A DNA stretch of 11,709 nt from NCBI GenBank assembly GCA_964620215.1, contig CAZUJE010000094.1, positions 1-11,709 on the forward strand, read 5' to 3'. Source of the stretch: JAUSIF01 sp964620215. Its GTDB lineage: Bacteria > Pseudomonadota > Alphaproteobacteria > Rhizobiales > Xanthobacteraceae. The position numbers and the translations under genes are program-made. This document shows positions 1 through 6,273 of the stretch, one piece after another (position 1 is the stretch's first letter; each line of letters begins with the position of its first letter). Below the pieces are notes generated by a model that saw only the letters and a list, made by a program, of their open reading frames with translations, was not told where the DNA came from and ran no database searches.

Positions 1-816
1 CGCCAGCGGGATCACCCACAGGAAGGGTGCTGCCGCGACATCCGTGGTGATGTGTGCCGTGACCGCGATCACGAGACCAGAGGGAATTGCCGCCAGCGCG
101 ATCCAGATGAATCGCTCTTTCCATGCAGGGGCCGCGCTGCGCTCGGTCTTGGCTGGTGCCGTCCTCACTTTTGAGACGGTAAGCGCCGCGGCGCCAACCA
201 GCAGCGTCAGCATCGCGAAGCCGACCGTCCAGATCGCCGCCTGCATATGCAGCGTGAAGGCGGGCTCGAACAGCAGCGGATACAGCAGCAGTGCCGCGAA
301 CGAGCCGAGATTGGATGCGGCATAAAGTACGTAGGGATTTTTCGCCTGCTCATGCCCGCTGACCGCGAACCAGCTTTGCAGCAGCGGCGCGCTGGCCGCG
401 AGTGCTGTGAACGGAATTCCAATCGAGGCCGCGAACAACGCTACGAGCCAAAACTCGATGCCATGCGAGGGCGGCGCGCCATAGCCGGCTGCGATGCCGA
501 TCGGCAGGCTCACGACCGCGAGCGCCAGAAATCCGAGATGCACGAATGCCGCCTTGGCGGGCGTCAGCGCGCGGGCGAGAAAATGCGCGTAGGCGTAACC
601 GATCAGGAGTGCGCCCTGAAAGAACACCATCGCCACCGACCACACCGACGGCGCGCCGCCCAGTACCGGCAGCACCATCTTCGTGAACATCGGCTGCACG
701 GCGAACAGAAGCAGCGCCGACACGAACAGCGTGAATGCGAAAAGTGCGGGCGCGTAGCGGAGCGCGATCAGGCGTTGTGGCCGCGTTTTGGAAATCGCGG
801 GGTCGATTGAGGTCAT
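1..816 (-). CDS. Fused MFS/spermidine synthase-like membrane protein, N-terminal part (partial)
   Basis: The reading frame is open from an ATG at 816 through to base 1, giving 272 codons with no stop, so the C-terminal part lies outside the window. The visible part is almost all hydrophobic, with about seven membrane segments. Stretches such as FAVQPMFTKMVLPVLGG, KNPYVLYAASNLGSF and HITTDVAAAPFLWVIPLA match, from memory, the membrane half of the 'fused MFS/spermidine synthase' family. Members of that family are usually around 700 residues or more, with a cytoplasmic spermidine-synthase-like domain at the C-terminus. That enzymatic half is not visible here, so activity cannot be judged, and the true substrate of these fused proteins is generally not established. 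The start is supported by a GGGAG at 829-825, 8 bases upstream. The start codon and this ribosome site lie in or next to an 11-bp inverted repeat (812-838). The gene is transcribed away from the 577-aa membrane protein gene. Confidence 0.85.
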   Translation of the reverse strand, partial: MTSIDPAISKTRPQRLIALRYAPALFAFTLFVSALLLFAVQPMFTKMVLPVLGGAPSVWSVAMVFFQGALLIGYAYAHFLARALTPAKAAFVHLGFLALAVVSLPIGIAAGYGAPPSHGIEFWLVALFAASIGIPFTALAASAPLLQSWFAVSGHEQAKNPYVLYAASNLGSFAALLLYPLLFEPAFTLHMQAAIWTVGFAMLTLLVGAAALTVSKVRTAPAKTERSAAPAWKERFIWIALAAIPSGLVIAVTAHITTDVAAAPFLWVIPLA

Positions 817-838
817 GGACGGCACTCCCGTCCATGAC
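812..838. repeat. Perfect 11-bp inverted repeat spanning the start codon of the spermidine-synthase-like gene
   Basis: GTCATGGACGG (812-822) and CCGTCCATGAC (828-838) are exact reverse complements separated by the 5 bases CACTC. On the minus strand the hairpin would hold the ATG (816-814) in the stem and place part of the GGGAG ribosome site (829-825) in the loop. It could therefore hinder translation of that gene, or act in DNA as a dyad operator. There is no T-run, so it is not a standard terminator. The pairing is seen directly; any function is inference. Confidence 0.5.
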
Positions 839-840
839 GC

Positions 841-879
841 TACAAAGGCGGTATTAATCTCCGCTTACCTCGCTTTGTA
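841..879. repeat. Imperfect inverted repeat in the divergent intergenic region
   Basis: TACAAAGGCG (841-850) and CGCTTTGTA (871-879) are inverted copies apart from one extra G, flanking 20 bases that include GTATTAAT. The region lies between two divergent genes, so it could be an operator or part of a promoter for either one. I see no convincing -35/-10 pair around it, and short arms like these can arise by chance. Confidence 0.3.
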
Positions 880-910
880 GGCGGAAAAGGGCTCTACCCG
901 CGCTGATTGT

Positions 911-927
911 GGCGGTCATGGACCGCC
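911..927. repeat. Short inverted repeat upstream of the 577-aa membrane protein
   Basis: GGCGGTC (911-917) and GACCGCC (921-927) are exact reverse complements around an ATG triplet. The core GTCATGGAC (915-923) also occurs at 812-820 in the larger inverted repeat, so two related dyads flank the 142-base intergenic region. It would lie in the 5' leader of the gene starting at 959. Function is unknown; a shared regulator site is one possibility. Confidence 0.3.
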
Positions 928-958
928 GATATGCTCCGAATTCGGGGATGGCTCGGGA

Positions 959-2692
959 ATGTTGTTCGGCGGCTTCCTTCTTGGAATTTGCCTTGGGTGG
1001 CTGGCCGAACGAGTGCGGCGCAAGCCTCCCCGCTCGCTTGCACAGCGCCGGAACCACAACATTTCGAACGCCCTGATCACCGCCGCACTCATCGCCGCGG
1101 GGGCTTTCTATTTCCAGTTCGTGCAAAGCCGCGAGCCGCCGGAAGACGTCTTGCAGGCGATGCTGTTCGACATTCCACTCAGCTACGCCGCCGCAGCAGC
1201 CTTCGCGGGCGGCTTCTTCCTGTTCTATTTTCGGGGCTGGCTGCGGCGGTTGCTGAAACCGTTCGGCATTCAGATCGGCAAGAGCGGCAAGAAAGACGGA
1301 TTCGACCCCCTCTCCCTGCTGAAGGACTCCGCCGCCAGCATTGTGATCGGATTGCTGGTGCTTGCGATCCTTCTCTATTTCGCGCCGGACCTGCGCCAAC
1401 GTGTGCAATCCATCAACATTCTTGGAATCGAGACCCGCTTCGCCACGCTGACGCAAAACAGCCTGCGCACCATGTTCGGCGAAGGCTTCATGCGCAACGA
1501 CCGGATTCTCTTCGCAGGCACCGGCGAACTGAGTACGGTGGTCCAAGAGATGATGGAGAATGCGCAGGAACAGCTGATCGAGCACCTGGCGATTCTGCCG
1601 CTGCCCGCGGACGCCTCGCGCGAGCGCAGCCACCATTTCAAGCTCTTCCATGACGCTTCCCTGAAACCCCTATCCGCGTCGATCGAGGCATATCTTGATC
1701 GCTACCGGACGGCCAGCGCCGACGTGCGCAAGATGCTGGAAGAAACAGCCTCGGCCTGGCGAAGGCTGTCATTCAGCGCCGTGCAACAAGCGCCGGCTGA
1801 CGATGAGCTGGGAACGGCTATAGTTCGGGTGAACGAGGAAACGCTGAAACTGATCCAGCATATGGAATACGAAATCCGCGAAGGTTGCGGGCAGAATTCG
1901 GAATGCCTGAAGAACAGTAATGCGCGGGTGGCCGCCTACTCCTTCGGTCCATCGTCGCAGGCTATTCCCGAACTGTTCGCGAATGGTTTTTCAGCTGTGT
2001 TCATCGCGAGCCTGGTCGTGGCCACCAGCGGCTACGACGAGGCCGTTGAATATTTCACCGAAATCAAGCCGCATCTGATCCGCGACCCGGCGGAGCCGAT
2101 GCACGAAATTTATTTCCATCTCAGGTTGGCGGAAGCCAAGTTTTATGCGCGTTGGCATCCGCGCGACTCCCTGAGCGACCGGCAGCAGGCGGGCAAGCTG
2201 ACCGGTCAGCTTTCGGCGGCCTTGAGTGTCACGCCTGCGCTGGCGTTGAAATTCGTACCCACGCTTTCCCATTACTCGCGGATTCAGGCGCACAATCTGG
2301 AAGGCAATATCTTCGAACTGGTTCGCGACTGGCATGAGGGCCGCCGTCTTGCCAAGCACGAACTTGAGATGCTGGCGGAAGCGTCGCGCGAGCTGGAAAA
2401 ATGGTTGAAGGAAAATGCCCACCGTGCCAGCGAGAAGGACAGCCCCTATCCTTGGGCAATCGCAGGTTTCCATGATGCATTGGCGATCATGGAGATTGCG
2501 CTCGGTGACATCGGGAAAGATCACACCCGGAGCCGCTGCGGGGTCATCAGCGCTCATCTCACCCGCGCGAGGGACATCTACACTGCGGAACGTGCCAAAG
2601 CAGAAATAAGGCATTACAAGGAATTCCGGCACGCCTTCCGCACGGTCGATGCACACAGCCAGATGTACGATGCCGTTTGCATGAAGAATTGA
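959..2692 (+). CDS. Multi-spanning membrane protein of unknown function, 577 aa
   Basis: I do not recognise this protein. Four hydrophobic segments fall near residues 1-16, 36-55, 74-94 and 123-141. They are followed by a soluble part of more than 400 residues that looks mostly helical, with alternating charged and alanine/leucine-rich stretches. Residues 330-470 have a helix-turn-helix repeat look that could be TPR-like, but no repeat is clear. There is a cysteine pair at 310 and 316. Charge distribution suggests a cytoplasmic C-terminal domain, though this is not certain. The ATG at 959 is the only usual start codon after the in-frame stop at 878-880, with a GGGGA at 944-948 as a possible ribosome site. 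The first hydrophobic segment begins at residue 2. The gene stands alone: it diverges from the spermidine-synthase-like gene and ends 3 bases before the stop of the RatA/COQ10-like gene on the other strand. Long minus-strand frames over it look like shadows. Confidence 0.8.
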   Translation: MLFGGFLLGICLGWLAERVRRKPPRSLAQRRNHNISNALITAALIAAGAFYFQFVQSREPPEDVLQAMLFDIPLSYAAAAAFAGGFFLFYFRGWLRRLLKPFGIQIGKSGKKDGFDPLSLLKDSAASIVIGLLVLAILLYFAPDLRQRVQSINILGIETRFATLTQNSLRTMFGEGFMRNDRILFAGTGELSTVVQEMMENAQEQLIEHLAILPLPADASRERSHHFKLFHDASLKPLSASIEAYLDRYRTASADVRKMLEETASAWRRLSFSAVQQAPADDELGTAIVRVNEETLKLIQHMEYEIREGCGQNSECLKNSNARVAAYSFGPSSQAIPELFANGFSAVFIASLVVATSGYDEAVEYFTEIKPHLIRDPAEPMHEIYFHLRLAEAKFYARWHPRDSLSDRQQAGKLTGQLSAALSVTPALALKFVPTLSHYSRIQAHNLEGNIFELVRDWHEGRRLAKHELEMLAEASRELEKWLKENAHRASEKDSPYPWAIAGFHDALAIMEIALGDIGKDHTRSRCGVISAHLTRARDIYTAERAKAEIRHYKEFRHAFRTVDAHSQMYDAVCMKN

Positions 2693-2695
2693 AGC

Positions 2696-3154
2696 TCAAC
2701 CTTCGCGGTCAAACACCTCATCCGCCCGCTTCTCGAAGGCTTCGGCGAAGCGCCGGAAAGCGGCCTCGAACACCGCACCCATCAGCATACCGAGCGTGGT
2801 CGAGCGGAACACGTATTCGATGAAAAAACCGACTTCGCAGGTGCGTTCACCCTCCGGCTTGAAGGTCCAGCGGTTCTCCAGCGACTTGAACGGGCCGCTC
2901 ATGTATTCGACAAGAATTTGCATGTTCGGCTTGTCGAGAGTCACGCGGCTCGTGAAAGTTTCGCGGAATACTTTGTACGCGACACCCATCTCGGCGATGA
3001 GCACGGTCCTGCCGTCTGCGATCTCCTCGCGTTTCACGATTTTGAGAGACTCGCAAAGCGGAACGAACTGCGGATATTTTTCCACGTCTGCGACAAGATC
3101 GAACATATTCTCCGCTGCGTGGCGCACGCGGCGGCTGTTGCTGAATGATGGCAT
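2696..3154 (-). CDS. RatA/COQ10-like START-domain protein (ubiquinone-binding family)
   Basis: The 152-residue protein starts MPSFSNSRRVRHAAENMF and continues DLVADVEKYPQFVPLCESL, the usual opening of the COQ10/RatA (YfjG) branch of the polyketide cyclase/START superfamily. The single domain fills the whole chain, as expected for this family. COQ10 proteins bind ubiquinone and are needed for its efficient use or delivery in respiration. The name RatA comes from a proposed E. coli toxin role, and the COQ10-like role is the safer reading in an alphaproteobacterium. Its ATG (3154-3152) shares one base with the lipA stop (TAATG), so the two are very likely translationally coupled. It is the last gene of the lpd-lipA run and ends 3 bases from the stop of the convergent 577-aa gene, which leaves no room for a separate terminator between them. 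Confidence 0.9.
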   Translation of the reverse strand: MPSFSNSRRVRHAAENMFDLVADVEKYPQFVPLCESLKIVKREEIADGRTVLIAEMGVAYKVFRETFTSRVTLDKPNMQILVEYMSGPFKSLENRWTFKPEGERTCEVGFFIEYVFRSTTLGMLMGAVFEAAFRRFAEAFEKRADEVFDREG

Positions 3155-4107
3155 TACGCGCCGAGTTTGGCTCGGCGGGCGGCGCGGAGCTTTTCGAAAT
3201 CCTCGCCCGCATGGTGCGACGAGCGGGTGAGCGGCGAAGACGACACCATCAGGAAGCCTTTTGAATAGGCCACGGTTTTGTAGCCTTCGAATTCATCCGG
3301 CGTCACATAGCTCATCACCGCGTGATGCTTGCGCGACGGCTGGAGATATTGACCGATGGTGAGGAAATCCACGTTGGCGGAGCGCAGGTCGTCCATCACG
3401 GCAAGAATTTCATTCCGTTCCTCGCCCAGTCCGACCATGATGCCGGACTTGGTGAAAATCGACGGATCGATTTCCTTCACCTGTTGCAGGATGCGGATGC
3501 TGTGGAAGTAACGGGCACCCGGCCGCACGGTGAGATATTTCGAGGGCACCGTTTCAAGATTGTGGTTGAACACATCGGGCTTCGCTTTCGCAACGATTTC
3601 CAGTGCGCCCTCTTTCCGCAGAAAATCCGGCGTCAGCACTTCGATGGTGGTGCCGGGGCTGAGGCGGCGGATCGCGCGGATCGTTTCCGCGAAATGCTCG
3701 GCACCGCCGTCAGCCAGATCGTCGCGATCAACGGAAGTCACCACGACATGCTTCAGGCCGAGCTTGGCGGTCGCATCGCCAACTTTTCCCGGCTCGGCTG
3801 AATCAAGCGGACCCGGCAGGCCGGTCTTCACGTTGCAGAACGAACACGCGCGGGTGCAGGTGTCGCCCATGATCATGAAAGTGGCGTGCTTCACCGCCCA
3901 GCACTCGCCAATGTTGGGACAAGACGCTTCCTGGCAGACCGTATGCAGGCCGCCTTCGCGGACAATTTTGTTCGTTTCCTCGAACGCGCCCAGTCCCGGC
4001 GCCTTCACGCGAATCCATGCAGGCTTCGGCGTGAAAGGCGTGTCCGGGCGATGCGCCTTTTCGGGATGGCGCGGGCGGTTCTTCAGTGTGTCGATGACGA
4101 TTGCCAT
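3154..4107 (-). CDS. lipA: Lipoyl synthase
   Basis: LipA is a radical SAM enzyme that inserts two sulfur atoms into protein-bound octanoyl groups, making the lipoyl cofactor of PDH, 2-oxoglutarate dehydrogenase and the glycine cleavage H protein. The 317-residue product has normal length. Cysteines 58, 63 and 69 (CQEASCPNIGEC) should bind the auxiliary 4Fe-4S cluster that is consumed as the sulfur source. Cysteines 84, 88 and 91 (CTRACSFC) form the radical SAM CxxxCxxC motif. The C-terminal serine motif usually read as RSSY appears as RSSHH at 295-299, keeping both serines. The start at 4107 gives the usual N-terminus, with a weak GGA ribosome site about 7 bases upstream. It lies 30 bases after the GlsB-type gene and overlaps the RatA/COQ10-like gene by one base. 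Its position near lpd and pdhC fits co-production of the cofactor with the enzymes that use it. Confidence 0.97.
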   Translation of the reverse strand: MAIVIDTLKNRPRHPEKAHRPDTPFTPKPAWIRVKAPGLGAFEETNKIVREGGLHTVCQEASCPNIGECWAVKHATFMIMGDTCTRACSFCNVKTGLPGPLDSAEPGKVGDATAKLGLKHVVVTSVDRDDLADGGAEHFAETIRAIRRLSPGTTIEVLTPDFLRKEGALEIVAKAKPDVFNHNLETVPSKYLTVRPGARYFHSIRILQQVKEIDPSIFTKSGIMVGLGEERNEILAVMDDLRSANVDFLTIGQYLQPSRKHHAVMSYVTPDEFEGYKTVAYSKGFLMVSSSPLTRSSHHAGEDFEKLRAARRAKLGA

Positions 4108-4137
4108 GGTTTTCCGTTTATAGCCGAAAACCTAACG

Positions 4138-4410
4138 TCAAGTTCCCCGGATTTTGCGCCAGATGAACAGCAGAATAATGGCGCCGATGGAGGCTGCGAC
4201 CAGGGTCTGGAAAAATCCGAACACCTGTATGTTGAGCACCTCGGCGAGTTTGCCGCCGATAAATGCGCCCGCGATGCCGGCGAGGAGATTGGTCAGCAGG
4301 CCATGATCGCTTGCGGTGACTTTCTCGGCGATCCATCCTGCGATGACGCCGATCAGTAGCATCGTAAAAAAGCCGATGCTGGGGTCCGCCAAAAACGCAT
4401 AAGTTTGCAT
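4138..4410 (-). CDS. GlsB/YeaQ/YmgE family small membrane protein
   Basis: The 90-residue protein has three hydrophobic segments near residues 12-28, 38-56 and 68-84, rich in glycine (IGVIAGWIAEKV, LLAGIAGAFIGG). This matches the transglycosylase-associated/YeaQ family of small inner-membrane proteins often linked to stress responses, whose molecular role is not known. The same frame stays open further upstream within lpd, but the true start is almost certainly the ATG at 4410: it follows AGGAG (4421-4417) with a 6-base spacer and gives the family length. It sits 26 bases after the lpd stop and 30 bases before lipA, so it is probably co-transcribed with them. Why a stress-type membrane protein lies between two lipoate-related genes is not explained by the sequence. 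Confidence 0.9.
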   Translation of the reverse strand: MQTYAFLADPSIGFFTMLLIGVIAGWIAEKVTASDHGLLTNLLAGIAGAFIGGKLAEVLNIQVFGFFQTLVAASIGAIILLFIWRKIRGT

Positions 4411-4436
4411 GTAGTTCTCCTGAGACTCAGTTCCGT

Positions 4437-5828
4437 TCACATATGGATGACGCGGCCATAAGCGTCCAGCACGCTTTCGTGCATCATCTCGGACAATGTG
4501 GGGTGTGGGAACACCGAATGCATCAGTTCCTCTTCGGTGGTCTCGCAATTCATCGCGACGACAAAGCCCTGAATCAATTCGGTCACTTCCGCGCCGACCA
4601 TATGCGCGCCGAGCAGCTCGCCGGTCTTCTTGTCGAAGATCGTTTTCACGAGGCCGTCCGGCTCGCCGAGCGCGATGGCCTTGCCGTTTCCTAAAAACGG
4701 AAATCTTCCGATGCGCACGTCGCGCCCCTGCTCTTTCGCCTTTTTCTCGGTGAGGCCGACCGACGCAATTTGCGGGACGCAATAGGTGCAGCCCGGAATC
4801 TTGTTCTTGTCGAGTGCGTGCGGCTTCAGCCCTTTGATCGCCTCGATGCAGACGACGCCTTCATGCTCGGCCTTGTGGGCGAGCATCGGCGGGCCGGCCA
4901 CGTCACCGATGGCATAGATTCCGGCGACACTGGTTTTGCCGTAGCCATCGGCGACAATGATGCCGCGGTCGGTTTTCACGCCGAGCGCCTCAAGCCCCAA
5001 ATTTTCAATGTTACCGGTAACGCCCACGGCGGAAATCAGCCGCTCGGCTTCGATGGATTGCTTCGCACCCTTGCCGTCCTCGATCTCCGCGACAACGGAA
5101 TCCGCTTTCTTCGTGACCTTAGTCACCTTCGCGCCGGTGAGAATTTTCATTCCCTGCTTTTCGAAGCGTTTGCGGGCGGCGGTGGCGATCTCCTCGTCTT
5201 CCACCGGCAAAATCTGCGGCAGCAATTCCACCACCGTCACGTCGCAGCCGAAGCTGCGATAGAACGAGGCGAACTCGATGCCAATCGCGCCGGAGCCCAT
5301 GACCAATAGTGACTTCGGCATCTTGTCCGGCACCATCGCCTCGAAATAGGTCCAGATCAGTTTTTTGTCAGGCTCGATCCCCGGCAGCACGCGCGGGCGG
5401 GCACCCGTCGCAATGATGATGTGCTTGGCCTGATAGGTGCCGGCACCCTTGCCTTCGACTTTCACTTCACCCGGTTTGGTGATTTTGGCCGTGCCGTCGA
5501 TCACCGTGATCTTGTTTTTCTTCATCAGGAAGCCGACACCGTCGGACAGTTTCTTGGAAACTCCGCGCGAGCGGGAGACGATGGCCGCCGCGTCAAAGCC
5601 GATTTTTTCCGCGCTCAGGCCGTAGTCCTTCGCGTGTTGCATGTAGTGATAGATTTCCGCCGAACGCAGCAGCGCTTTCGTCGGAATGCAGCCCCAGTTG
5701 AGGCAGATGCCGCCGAGATGTTCTTTCTCGACTACCGCGGTCTTGAAGCCGAGCTGCGCCGAACGGATCGCGGTCACGTAACCGCCGGGACCAGCACCTA
5801 TAATCAGAACGTCGAAAGCATCTGCCAC
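4437..5828 (-). CDS. lpdA: Dihydrolipoyl dehydrogenase (E3)
   Basis: This is the FAD-dependent E3 subunit, which reoxidises dihydrolipoyl groups on E2 of PDH and related complexes and passes electrons to NAD+. The 463-residue length is typical. Visible motifs in order are the FAD-binding GAGPGG at 11-16, the redox disulfide in GGICLNWGCIPTKALL (Cys42 and Cys47), the NAD-binding GSGAIGIEF in mid-protein, the second FAD motif YAIGDVAG, and the C-terminal catalytic pair in HPTLSE (His442, Glu447). The start is a GTG at 5828-5826 with GGAG at 5838-5835. No in-frame ATG lies nearby, and this start gives the normal family N-terminus. With pdhC present in the same window, it is most likely the PDH E3, though one E3 may serve several complexes. 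It follows the 66-aa membrane protein by 39 bases. An upstream promoter for this run must lie at or beyond that gene, because the TRAP operon separates it from pdhC. Confidence 0.97.
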   Translation of the reverse strand: MADAFDVLIIGAGPGGYVTAIRSAQLGFKTAVVEKEHLGGICLNWGCIPTKALLRSAEIYHYMQHAKDYGLSAEKIGFDAAAIVSRSRGVSKKLSDGVGFLMKKNKITVIDGTAKITKPGEVKVEGKGAGTYQAKHIIIATGARPRVLPGIEPDKKLIWTYFEAMVPDKMPKSLLVMGSGAIGIEFASFYRSFGCDVTVVELLPQILPVEDEEIATAARKRFEKQGMKILTGAKVTKVTKKADSVVAEIEDGKGAKQSIEAERLISAVGVTGNIENLGLEALGVKTDRGIIVADGYGKTSVAGIYAIGDVAGPPMLAHKAEHEGVVCIEAIKGLKPHALDKNKIPGCTYCVPQIASVGLTEKKAKEQGRDVRIGRFPFLGNGKAIALGEPDGLVKTIFDKKTGELLGAHMVGAEVTELIQGFVVAMNCETTEEELMHSVFPHPTLSEMMHESVLDAYGRVIHM

Positions 5829-5834
5829 TGACTT

Positions 5835-5838
5835 CTCC
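5835..5838 (-). promoter_or_regulatory. Ribosome binding site deciding the GTG start of lpdA
   Basis: On the minus strand GGAG precedes the GTG at 5828 by 6 bases (AAGTCA). No ATG is available in frame close by, so this site supports GTG as the real start. Confidence 0.7.
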
Positions 5839-5867
5839 GTGCGAATTCGTTTGAGATTTTTGCTGGA

Positions 5868-6068
5868 TCAGGCCGGGCGCCGCAGCCACCACTCAACCGC
5901 GACGAGGGCAACGAGAACGGCCAGCACCCCGAACACAATCGGCTGCGCGATATTCCGTGAAAGCTGTTCCCCGCTGAAAAATGCGTTCCGCAGGAAGCCG
6001 AGTCCGACGGGGTTCAAAAGCACAATCGCCGCGAGAACCAGCGAAATCCACGGCAACTGCTTCATCAT
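5868..6068 (-). CDS. Small two-helix membrane protein, 66 aa
   Basis: I do not recognise this protein. It has two hydrophobic helices near residues 6-25 and 43-60, joined by a short polar stretch (FFSGEQLSRN), and a basic C-terminus (WWLRRPA). A longer frame reaches 6125, but AGGA at 6079-6076 lies 7 bases before the first of two adjacent ATGs (6068 and 6065). The resulting protein starts just before the first helix, so 6068 is preferred. The gene lies 39 bases upstream of lpdA on the same strand and may be co-transcribed with it as the first gene of the run. It diverges from the TAXI-TRAP operon across a 205-base region. Coding status is likely but rests only on the ribosome site, membrane pattern and position. 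Confidence 0.65.
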   Translation of the reverse strand: MMKQLPWISLVLAAIVLLNPVGLGFLRNAFFSGEQLSRNIAQPIVFGVLAVLVALVAVEWWLRRPA

Positions 6069-6273
6069 GTTCAATTCCTGAGCGTTTCCGGTCTTAACAT
6101 CGCAGAATATAGGCGCTTGGAACATGCCGTTCCGGCAGGGTGCCTATGCGTGCGGCGCACCACCAAAAGCAGTCCCCGAAAAGGCATTCAAACCTTGTGG
6201 AATGGGCGCTTGCCAGCGTAGCTTATGCGCTAACCGGCAAACAGACCGGTACGGAATTCCTAGGGAGAACGCC
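6069..6273. promoter_or_regulatory. Divergent intergenic region between the lpd run and the TRAP operon
   Basis: This 205-base region must hold promoters for both directions. On the minus strand TATATT (6111-6106) is a plausible -10 box for the 66-aa gene and lpdA, but the matching -35 is poor. Next to it are small overlapping dyads: GGAAC/GTTCC (6119-6123 and 6129-6133) and TGCCG/CGGCA (6125-6129 and 6133-6137). They could form an operator. On the plus strand I find no convincing promoter, only weak matches near 6195-6230. A frame open from 6124 into the TAXI gene is not taken as coding, because it would bury a clear signal peptide. Confidence 0.4.
6076..6079 (-). promoter_or_regulatory. Ribosome binding site deciding the start of the 66-aa membrane protein
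   Basis: AGGA on the minus strand stands 7 bases before the ATG at 6068. The in-frame ATG at 6125 would add 19 residues that do not resemble a membrane protein N-terminus. Confidence 0.55.

Noticed and set aside
247..810. Plus-strand frame of 187 codons opposite the spermidine-synthase-like gene
   Set aside because: Its composition is extremely Arg/Gln/Glu-rich, and the minus strand matches a known membrane family across the whole interval.
350..835. Minus-strand frame of 161 codons beginning at 835
   Set aside because: It is out of frame with the spermidine-synthase-like protein and Arg-rich; the frame from 816 gives the family sequence.
854..1651. Minus-strand frame of 265 codons opposite the 577-aa gene
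   Set aside because: Its product is rich in Gln, Arg, His and Glu without any recognisable pattern, while the plus strand encodes clear membrane helices. It is a high-G+C shadow frame.
4420..4430. CTGAGACTCAG palindrome between lpdA and the GlsB-type gene
   Set aside because: The one-base centre cannot form a stable hairpin as it stands, there is no T-run, and it simply overlaps the ribosome site.
4411..4782. Extended N-terminus of the GlsB/YeaQ-type protein reaching into lpdA
   Set aside because: The extension is a shadow of lpdA; AGGAG at 4421-4417 and family length support the start at 4410.
5012..5021. TTACCGGTAA palindrome
   Set aside because: It lies within the coding sequence of lpdA, and a single 10-base palindrome is expected by chance.
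6124..6273. Extended N-terminus of the TAXI binding protein
   Set aside because: It would put about 50 residues before an obvious signal peptide, and a good ribosome site precedes the internal ATG at 6274.
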